Shown: positions 23,426 through 28,658 of the stretch, in pieces
How the letters are laid out: each line of letters opens with the position of its first letter
Numbering within the stretch: the first letter of the stretch is position 1
NCBI GenBank assembly: GCA_021805885.1
Contig: JAJZDR010000017.1
Location: 1 to 28,658 of the forward strand
Length of the DNA stretch: 28,658 nucleotides
Direction: 5' to 3'
Source: a bacterium
Lineage (GTDB): Bacteria; Patescibacteria; Dojkabacteria; JAKAPS01; JAJZLI01
Position numbers and translations under genes: made by a program
Notes under the pieces: model-generated
The model's input: the letters and a program-made list of their open reading frames with translations, nothing else
Databases searched by the model: none
Told to the model about the DNA's origin: nothing

Positions 23426-23449
23426 TGAGTATAAGGGTGATTATACTCA
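23426..23449. repeat. Perfect 9-bp inverted repeat
   Basis: TGAGTATAA and TTATACTCA flank GGGTGA. The arms are exact. On the plus strand it is followed by ATTATATTCTT, a poor U tract, so it may be a weak terminator for transcripts from 23182 or part of a structured RNA. Confidence 0.6.
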
Positions 23450-23624
23450 ATTATATTCTTACTACTTTATAGACAATATTGCTATACTCTCTTGGAGAAG
23501 TACTCTCTTAGGCTATACATACTCATATACTTTAATATAACTAATATCATTTATAGTTATGTATTATCTTAAATACTTCATATATAAGAATATATTATTA
23601 TTTACAATAACTACAAACACTCAC

Positions 23625-23633
23625 TTATCCACA
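23625..23633 (+). other. Single DnaA-box consensus 9-mer
   Basis: TTATCCACA matches the DnaA box exactly, within an AT-rich setting. Only one copy is present in the stretch, and the same 9-mer occurs inside pilM at 1490-1498, so chance is a fair explanation. It alone does not show an origin. Confidence 0.2.
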
Positions 23634-23940
23634 TTGACAATAATTATTTAAAAAACTATAGGGTATTATATGAATACTATAGGATTCCCCACTCTTTGAC
23701 TACATAATGTGAATTTTTGGCTCTGTGACAGCACAATAAGGATACTTATAAAGGATATATTACAGGGTGTGGAATTTGTTCAATTGTGGAATAATAGTAT
23801 TTAATTGACTAACATAATACAATACCTTAGGAATTGACGCACATAGTTCCTAATATCAAGAGTTTAAGTATTCAAGTAGTTACATTTAGTCTTAAAGCAA
23901 AAAAGTAAAACAGGACAACTTATATCACAATAACATAATC

Positions 23941-23990
23941 TATACAGTACAGTGTATAAAATATGTCTTATTTATACAGTATAATGTACA
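23941..23990 (+). promoter_or_regulatory. Tandem palindromic operator-like sites with an embedded -10
   Basis: TATACAGTACAGTGTATA (23941-23958) and TATACAGTATAATGTACA (23973-23990) share the form TATACA-N6-TGTAyA and are 32 bp apart, about three helical turns. TATAAT at 23980-23985 lies inside the second site and ends 6 bases before an ATG at 23992. That ATG opens only ATG-ACC-ACC-TAG. The layout is that of an autoregulated leaderless promoter without its gene. Confidence 0.55.
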
Positions 23991-24010
23991 AATGACCACC
24001 TAGCTACATA

Positions 24011-24034
24011 AAAATCCTAGTTTGATAGGATTTT
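24011..24034 (-). terminator. Hairpin terminator after the yebC-ruvCAB-membrane protein operon
   Basis: AAAATCCTA and TAGGATTTT pair perfectly over 9 bp around a 6-base loop, 9 bases past the stop at 24043. On the minus strand the stem ends in TTTT followed by TATG. It could also stop plus-strand transcripts from the orphan promoter at 23980. Confidence 0.65.
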
Positions 24035-24042
24035 GGAGCCTT

Positions 24043-24864
24043 TTATAATATCCCTCCAGCAATACCCCACCCTGGAAGGAGTATAAACAATATAAATACT
24101 ACTACAAATATTATCGTGTACTCTAAAAAAATCCTTTGTGAAAGATGACTTTTCTTATAATGGATAATAATCCCATCATATATAAAAGTGATGACTGTTA
24201 GAAATAATGCTGTAATAAAGAAACTTTGTGGCATAAATAGAACTACCAGATAAAAGGTACTCATCATAAAAGCAACAATTAAAGAGTATCTCACTATATC
24301 CCTAGATGCGTATATTAAATTCCACATAAACTGTGCAGATAAAACAAACATACCAACAAACATGACTAAAATAGAAAATGTAACCCCTACTCTATTTGAT
24401 AGAACAAAAATAAAAAATAAATAACTTACGAAAAGAGATATAACATAATTTGAAGTATAACTGAATTGTGCAAGAGGTACATTTTCTATATATGAGGCAT
24501 CTATAATAGACAAATTTAAGAAGGAAGAATATAAAAATATCAAAAAAATAACAAAAAGTATGGTAATTGTTAAATAAAATAACAACCCAGGTTGGGAAAT
24601 ATATGAAAAGACATTAAATATAAAAAAACTAAAGGAAAAAATAAAAATAAAGATAAAACTTATATAACTTAACATACCAAGTAGAGATATCTTAAAATTT
24701 ATTATCCATAAACTAGATATATATGATACTAAAAGCAAAATAATTGTAAATACATAAAAATTAGTATGAGAAATAAATTCAAAATATAGCAATATAGACA
24801 CTACAAATATTGATATTATAGATTTTACCTTCACATTTGGATTATAGAAAGGAGAGTTGTTCAT
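24043..24864 (-). CDS. Polytopic membrane protein of unknown function, last gene of the ruv operon
   Basis: No family recognised with certainty. The 273-residue protein is almost wholly hydrophobic, with about eight membrane helices and very short loops. The N-terminus is short and polar (MNNSPFYNPNVKVK). The largest loop (SIIDASYIENVPLAQFSYTSN, around 125-145) contains the few charged residues along with ASRDIVR near 188. It ends in LLPGWGIAGGIL. I chose the ATG at 24862-24864; a TTG at 24873 adds only three residues. Its start lies 23 bases inside the end of ruvB in another frame, so expression is coupled to RuvAB, but no known ruv function matches. It may be an unrelated passenger. Confidence 0.75.
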   Translation of the reverse strand: MNNSPFYNPNVKVKSIISIFVVSILLYFEFISHTNFYVFTIILLLVSYISSLWIINFKISLLGMLSYISFIFIFIFSFSFFIFNVFSYISQPGLLFYLTITILFVIFLIFLYSSFLNLSIIDASYIENVPLAQFSYTSNYVISLFVSYLFFIFVLSNRVGVTFSILVMFVGMFVLSAQFMWNLIYASRDIVRYSLIVAFMMSTFYLVVLFMPQSFFITALFLTVITFIYDGIIIHYKKSHLSQRIFLEYTIIFVVVFILFILLPGWGIAGGIL

Positions 24865-25882
24865 TATAATCAAGATTTAAATAATCATATGCCAATTTAG
24901 TTGCAATTCTACCCTTAGATGTCCTCTTTAGAAAACCTGATTGTATTAAATATGGTTCACATACATCCGAAATAGTACTAGTATCCTCAGATAATGCCGC
25001 AGCTATAGTATTAATTCCCACAGGTCCTCCATTAAATTTTTCTATTACTACCTTTAAAAGCTTTATATCTAAGGCATCCAACCCTAGTTTATCTATATCA
25101 TGAGCAGACATAGCAAGTAGAACTGTAGCATTATCAATCTTATTTATCTTATACACCTGACTATAATCTCTTACCCTACGAAGTAGTTTATTTGCTACTC
25201 TCGCTGTTCCTCTGCTGCGTGATGCAATTTCAGATATAGCATCATCACTAATTGATATATTTAATATATCTGCACTTCTCTTTAATATCTTTCCTATCTC
25301 TATATCATTATAAAAATCAAGTCTAAATGTAACTCCAAATCTATCACGTAGAGGTGAAGATAAAAGCCCTAACCTCGTTGTTGCCCCTATTATAGTAAAT
25401 CTTTCAAGCTCTAGTCTCATTGTCCTTGCAGATGGACCAGCTCCAAGAATAATATCAAATGCAAAATCTTCCATAGCTGGATATAACATCTCCTCCACAA
25501 TTTTAGGAAGTCTGTGTATTTCATCAATAAATAAAATATCCTGCTTATTCAAACTAGTAAGTATAGCTGCCAGATCTGCAGTCCTTTCAATGGCAGGACC
25601 TGATGTTACCTTTATATTAACACCCATTTCATTAGCAACAACATATGATAAACTTGTTTTACCTAACCCCGGAGGACCATAAAAAAGTATATGGTCAACA
25701 GAATCACCCCTCATCTTTGCAGATTCTATCAAAATATTTAAACTCTTTTTCTCCTTATCCCTGCCTATAATATCCTTAAATAGTTTTGGTCTAACAGTAA
25801 TGAGTGTATCATTAGAATCTGATCTTTTAGTATTTATAGTTTTATTTTCAGTATCTGTTGTGCTCACATCTTTACCTTTCAT
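24842..25882 (-). CDS. ruvB: Holliday junction branch-migration motor RuvB
   Basis: The 346-residue AAA+ helicase pulls DNA through the RuvA-bound Holliday junction. FYGPPGLGKTSL is Walker A, ILFIDEIHRL is Walker B, and GATTRLGLLSSPLRDRFGVTFRLDFY carries sensor 1 and the arginine finger. The lid/sensor 2 region has SRSRGTARVANKLLRRVRDY, and the C-terminal winged helix begins NGGPVGINTIAAALSED. An N-terminal extension of about 28 polar residues precedes the usual RPKLFKDIIGRDKEK. It lies 7 bases after ruvA. The 3' end overlaps the membrane-protein gene. Confidence 0.98.
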   Translation of the reverse strand: MKGKDVSTTDTENKTINTKRSDSNDTLITVRPKLFKDIIGRDKEKKSLNILIESAKMRGDSVDHILFYGPPGLGKTSLSYVVANEMGVNIKVTSGPAIERTADLAAILTSLNKQDILFIDEIHRLPKIVEEMLYPAMEDFAFDIILGAGPSARTMRLELERFTIIGATTRLGLLSSPLRDRFGVTFRLDFYNDIEIGKILKRSADILNISISDDAISEIASRSRGTARVANKLLRRVRDYSQVYKINKIDNATVLLAMSAHDIDKLGLDALDIKLLKVVIEKFNGGPVGINTIAAALSEDTSTISDVCEPYLIQSGFLKRTSKGRIATKLAYDYLNLDYNEQLSFL

Positions 25883-25889
25883 ATTATCA

Positions 25890-26471
25890 TTATAAACTAC
25901 CGTTGCCTTTAGCTCTAGAACCTTTCAATAGAATTAGTCCTTTCTTTACAGCATCTTTAGTATCAATAATTCCAACCAAATCATTAGATATAACTGATAT
26001 TTCCTCATATGAGAAACCTAAAGATATAAGTGCATCTTGAACATCTCTATTTAAAGATACTCCTTCATATTTAAAATTATCAAGTTTTCCTCTAAGTTCA
26101 AGAACAATTCTCTCAGCAACCTTCTTACCTAATCCTGGAATTGACGATAAAAAATTGGAATCTTCTTCAATAATTGCCTTCACTAAAATCTGAGATTGAT
26201 GATAAGAAAGTATATTTAAAGCACCTTTAGGACCTATACCAGATACAGAAATTAATTTTTCAAAAAGAAAAAGATCTTCTTTATTAGGAAAACCAAAAAG
26301 TCTAAAATACTTATCACCTACATCAGAATAGATAAATACTTCAATTTCAGAAACATCTTCTTTTAGCATCAAAGGCTTTATAACCTCCACCTTATACCCA
26401 ACATTATTAACCTCTATTACTAGATAATCAGTACCTCTATATATTACATTCCCTTTTAAATATCCAATCAT
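25890..26471 (-). CDS. ruvA: Holliday junction binding protein RuvA
   Basis: The 193-residue protein has the three RuvA domains. An N-terminal OB fold (MIGYLKGNVIYRGTDYLVIE) comes first. Next are two helix-hairpin-helix motifs (LISVSGIGPKGALNIL around 72-87 and IPGLGKKVAERIVLELRGKL around 108-127). The small RuvB-binding domain III (DVQDALISLGFSYEEI) follows. RuvA tetramers hold the four-way junction open and load RuvB, encoded 7 bases downstream. A 12-bp dyad lies in the 25-base gap after ruvC. The C-terminal tail is Lys/Gly-rich. Confidence 0.97.
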   Translation of the reverse strand: MIGYLKGNVIYRGTDYLVIEVNNVGYKVEVIKPLMLKEDVSEIEVFIYSDVGDKYFRLFGFPNKEDLFLFEKLISVSGIGPKGALNILSYHQSQILVKAIIEEDSNFLSSIPGLGKKVAERIVLELRGKLDNFKYEGVSLNRDVQDALISLGFSYEEISVISNDLVGIIDTKDAVKKGLILLKGSRAKGNGSL

Positions 26472-26483
26472 AAAAATTTACTT

Positions 26484-26495
26484 GAGGCCAGCCTC
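26484..26495. repeat. GC-rich 12-bp dyad between ruvC and ruvA
   Basis: GAGGC-CA-GCCTC is a strong short palindrome in an AT-rich gap; on the minus strand it is followed by AAGTAAATTTTT. With a 2-base spacer it would form only a tight hairpin, perhaps a weak pause or attenuator ahead of ruvA. Confidence 0.35.
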
Positions 26496-26496
26496 T

Positions 26497-27006
26497 TTAA
26501 GATAAACCTCTTTGTGTTTGCATATGACACAAAGCTAGAGCAACTCCATCTGCAGCATCATCTGGTTTAGGTACATCAGAAAGTCGTAATAACAATTTTA
26601 ACATATTCTGTATTTGTTTTTTATCAGCAACACCATAACCTGTTAAAGCACTTTTTACTTGCAGTGGAGTATATTGATAAACGGGAATATTTCTTTGTGC
26701 TGCAATAAGAAGTACTATCCCTTGTGATTGTCCTACCGAGATAACAGTTTTTGCATTACTATTAAAAAATACCTTTTCTAGAGATATTTCCTGAGGTTTA
26801 TATAAATCAATTATCTCATTTAATTCATTATAAATTTTAAGCAGCCTTTCTTCTATATTCTCATGAGCCTTAGTTGTAATAGCTCCCCACTCCACATTAT
26901 CAACCGAACTAGCATCCAATCCCTGTATAATCCCCCACCCTAGTATTGCAAACCCAGGATCTATTCCAATAATTGTTCTTTTTACATTTACATCAGTAGT
27001 ATTCAT
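26497..27006 (-). CDS. ruvC: Holliday junction resolvase RuvC
   Basis: The 169-residue endonuclease cuts four-way junctions symmetrically. The RNase H-like active site is intact: D16 (IIGIDPGFAILGWG), E77 (ISLEKVFF), D150 and D153 (PDDAADGVALALCH). The family stretch KTVISVGQSQGIVLLIAAQRNIPVYQYTPLQVKSALTGYG is present. Length matches the usual 160-180. It follows yebC by 5 bases and precedes ruvA by 25, the canonical yebC-ruvC-ruvA-ruvB order seen in many bacteria. No Shine-Dalgarno site precedes the ATG. Confidence 0.97.
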   Translation of the reverse strand: MNTTDVNVKRTIIGIDPGFAILGWGIIQGLDASSVDNVEWGAITTKAHENIEERLLKIYNELNEIIDLYKPQEISLEKVFFNSNAKTVISVGQSQGIVLLIAAQRNIPVYQYTPLQVKSALTGYGVADKKQIQNMLKLLLRLSDVPKPDDAADGVALALCHMQTQRGLS

Positions 27007-27011
27007 GGATT

Positions 27012-27869
27012 TTATATATTTAAATATGTATTAATAACACCATCAACAGATTCTATTGCATCAACAAAAGAATCTATTTTATCTATAACTGCAGTACCAG
27101 AATCCTCTATTTTTAACTTATTTTTAGCTACTTTTACATTTTCTATATTGTCAATCAAGTAACCTTTGTCTAAAATAATATCTCTTACCATATTTGCATT
27201 ATCTTGTGTAGTATATATTCTAAATTCATTATCTATATCAGAATATATACTAGCATCTTTGTCATATTCATAATCATATACTCCATCTATAGATAAAAGC
27301 TCTTCTTCAAAACTTAATACATCTATAATATATTTACCATTTGCTCCACCTAGGTTTAATTTATTATTAGATTTTTTTGATTGATTATCACTGCTATTGA
27401 TCTTAATGGTTATAAGTGTTAAAGGGATAAAATCCCATGATATTGAACCCTGGGAAAGCATTTTTCCACCATTCCTTGAGACTACTTCCCTTATTTCTGC
27501 AATTAGCCTATTTTTATTTGAGGATAATCCTCTTGAGGTTTGGCAATCAATAAGTAACTCAACATTTAATTTATATCCTCCATCATCAATTGGTATATAT
27601 AATACCTCATATTCAGCATCTTCTGTGTCATCATTTACCTCTACTAAACTAGCTTTTTTTATAACACCTTCAATTGTACTTATAGGAATATTTGCTTCTC
27701 TAGCCTTATCACAAGCAAGCTTTAGAGTATAGTTATTTTTAGGATCATCACCACCAGATTTAGTAGCATTGGATATTTGAAATAAAAGTTTTGTAAATAC
27801 CTTCGCTCTGGTTAGATCATTTATTCCTTTCTTTCTTTTTATTGTAGACCACTTTGAATGTCCTGACAT
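27012..27869 (-). CDS. yebC: YebC/TACO1-family protein
   Basis: The 285-residue protein begins MSGHSKWSTIKRKKGINDLTRAKVFTKLLFQI, the unmistakable YebC start. It continues with the central domain (YEVLYIPIDDGGYKLNVELLIDCQTS, GGKMLSQGSISWDF) and a C-terminal ferredoxin-like domain. It is longer than the usual 240-250 residues, mainly because of a polar insert around SDNQSKKSNNKLN (near 159-171) and a stretched C-terminal part. Family members have been described as transcription regulators (PmpR) and more recently as ribosome-associated factors helping translation; which applies here cannot be told. It heads the ruvC-ruvA-ruvB operon. Confidence 0.95.
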   Translation of the reverse strand: MSGHSKWSTIKRKKGINDLTRAKVFTKLLFQISNATKSGGDDPKNNYTLKLACDKAREANIPISTIEGVIKKASLVEVNDDTEDAEYEVLYIPIDDGGYKLNVELLIDCQTSRGLSSNKNRLIAEIREVVSRNGGKMLSQGSISWDFIPLTLITIKINSSDNQSKKSNNKLNLGGANGKYIIDVLSFEEELLSIDGVYDYEYDKDASIYSDIDNEFRIYTTQDNANMVRDIILDKGYLIDNIENVKVAKNKLKIEDSGTAVIDKIDSFVDAIESVDGVINTYLNI

Positions 27870-27875
27870 ATCTAG

Positions 27876-27889
27876 AGTATCTTGATACT
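27876..27889 (-). promoter_or_regulatory. Dyad over the putative yebC-ruvCAB promoter
   Basis: AGTATCTTGATACT is a 14-bp palindrome with 6-bp arms. Its minus-strand GATACT half (27876-27881) ends 6 bases before the yebC ATG, the position of a -10 in the leaderless units of this window. The hexamer is a poor -10, so promoter function is tentative; an operator for the operon is conceivable. Confidence 0.35.
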
Positions 27890-27939
27890 AATATCTTAAT
27901 ACTACTGATTATATCACATCTATTACTATCAAAACTTTA

Positions 27940-28658
27940 TTATTGTATTATAAAATAATTCCAAGAGAATAAACTTGATGAAGGAGGAATTTTTGAGAAA
28001 TCTATGCTAAATCCCTGAGTAGTATCTATTACATAAACACCCAGAGCATTCATGTTGATACCTGCAAAAGGATTTGAAGGTGTAATTAAGACTCTAGGTA
28101 CAGCTGTATATGGGGTTTTAAACTGCACAACAAATTGAGTTCCACTGTTTAATGAGGATGTTCCTGTAGTAAAATTCACTACTCCCGCAACATCGGTTGA
28201 ACCTGAATTTAGAGTAGCATTTGCACCTGTTCCTGAATTTGGATTTAAGGTAATGGTTGGAGTTCCTCCATTCGATATTATATTCCCTCCAATTGTTAAA
28301 CTACCAGTGACCGTTAAATTATTTGTAATTGTTATGTTACCCCCAATGTCTTGTAAATCTTGAGGTAATAAACCAGAAATTTGTGATGTAATAGGACTAT
28401 AGTATTCATTCTTGACTAACATCAATATCTCTCCTTTTAGATAGTTTGTACCATTATATGTAAATGTTGAAACTCCTGGTGTACTAGATGTTAGAGAATT
28501 TAGTGCCATTCCAACAACCTGCCCAGAATTAGTTGCAAGTTCTCCGTATCCAGCAAATGTAGATCCTGTGATCATAGAGCCAGTTTGTATATTTCCGTTA
28601 TAGTTTGTAACCTTTACAAGAACTCTTCCTGCAAGAGCAAGTGGTAGAGAATTTGGTA
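27940..28658 (-). CDS. C-terminal part of a large surface protein (5' end outside window)
   Basis: The frame is open to the right edge; reading upstream of the internal ATG at 28575 continues as NSLPLALAGRVLVKVTNYNG, clearly coding, so about 239 C-terminal residues are visible. The order is a beta-rich module with LAGRVLVKV...GSMITGSTFAGYGE...VVGMALNSL, a putative coiled/hinge segment, then strand repeats (NITITNNLTVTGSLTIGGNII) of beta-helix or tail-fibre type. A terminal beta-sandwich follows (GTQFVVQFKTPYTAVPRVLITPS...YFIIQ). Such architecture is typical of long secreted fibre or adhesin proteins. No cysteines are visible and composition is Asn/Thr/Ser/Gly-rich. It ends 70 bases before yebC. 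Adhesin role is inference. Confidence 0.8.
   Translation of the reverse strand, partial: PNSLPLALAGRVLVKVTNYNGNIQTGSMITGSTFAGYGELATNSGQVVGMALNSLTSSTPGVSTFTYNGTNYLKGEILMLVKNEYYSPITSQISGLLPQDLQDIGGNITITNNLTVTGSLTIGGNIISNGGTPTITLNPNSGTGANATLNSGSTDVAGVVNFTTGTSSLNSGTQFVVQFKTPYTAVPRVLITPSNPFAGINMNALGVYVIDTTQGFSIDFSKIPPSSSLFSWNYFIIQ

Larger units (their letters stand above)
23047..24042. other. 1-kb stretch without convincing genes, rich in dyads
   Basis: The region lies between two gene 3' ends (PIN toxin, plus strand; membrane protein, minus strand), so neither flank needs a promoter here. All reading frames are short. I see an extended -10 at 23182, a 9-bp hairpin at 23426-23449, paired TACTCTCTT direct repeats (23485 and 23501), a consensus DnaA-box 9-mer at 23625 and a bulged hairpin CTATA-gg-GTATT / AATAC-TATAG at 23656-23682. 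Two palindromes at 23941-23990 and a terminator hairpin at 24011-24034 complete it. I found no tRNA, tmRNA, SRP RNA or RNase P hallmark. It may hold a structured RNA, gene remnants or a replication-related site. Confidence 0.6.

Noticed and set aside
23485..23510. TACTCTCTT direct repeats as a CRISPR or integron-like array
   Set aside because: Only two 9-base copies with no regular spacing and no cas genes; too short and too few for an array.
23625..23633. Replication origin at the DnaA box
   Set aside because: Only one exact box is present, no cluster of near-matches, no dnaA/dnaN/rpmH genes nearby, and the same 9-mer occurs by chance inside pilM (1490-1498).

Overview
The window is about 70% A+T and densely coded, with the standard bacterial code (UGA serves as a stop, for example at the ends of pilB and pilD). 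Gene content points to a small-genome, Gram-positive-type or outer-membrane-less bacterium, most likely of the Candidate Phyla Radiation/Patescibacteria. The signs are a compact type IV pilus locus with pilM and pilN but no secretin in view, low-complexity Asn/Ser/Thr-rich secreted proteins, a Wzy-like ligase fused to TPRs, a very short DNA polymerase III delta-prime, and several PIN toxin-antitoxin pairs. This placement is inference; there is no rRNA gene in the window.

Region 1 (1-11642, minus strand) is a type IV pilus locus. In transcription order it reads pilB, pilT, pilC, major pilin, a hairpin terminator/attenuator, prepilin peptidase pilD, three minor prepilins (GspH-, GspI/PilV- and GspJ/PilW-like), a 631-residue secreted Cys-rich protein, a stand-alone response regulator, pilM and pilN (running off the left edge). 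ATPases and platform are made first, then the major pilin with its own promoter, then processing, tip and alignment proteins.

Region 2 (11737-16818, plus) diverges from pilB. It holds a short delta-prime clamp-loader gene followed at 3-base gaps by gyrB and gyrA. A Phd/PIN toxin-antitoxin pair (16916-17619) follows behind repeated promoter/operator-like motifs.

Region 3 (17693-22429) is mixed: an O-antigen-ligase/Wzy-like membrane protein with TPRs, a small secreted protein whose stop overlaps a convergent Xer tyrosine recombinase, a CDGSH iron-sulfur protein overlapping an FNR-type flavoprotein, and a 56-residue two-helix membrane ORF. A 39-bp dyad sits in the following divergent gap.

Region 4 (22430-24042) is an RHH/PIN toxin-antitoxin pair followed by a 1-kb stretch without convincing genes but with several dyads. 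These include two palindromes around an orphan promoter.

Region 5 (24043-27869, minus) is the recombination operon yebC-ruvC-ruvA-ruvB plus a polytopic membrane protein. The right edge (27940-28658) is the C-terminal part of a large surface protein.

The most notable global signal is at the starts. At least five transcription units have a -10-like hexamer ending exactly 6 bases before the ATG, and I saw no convincing Shine-Dalgarno motif at internal starts. This suggests widespread leaderless or SD-independent initiation.
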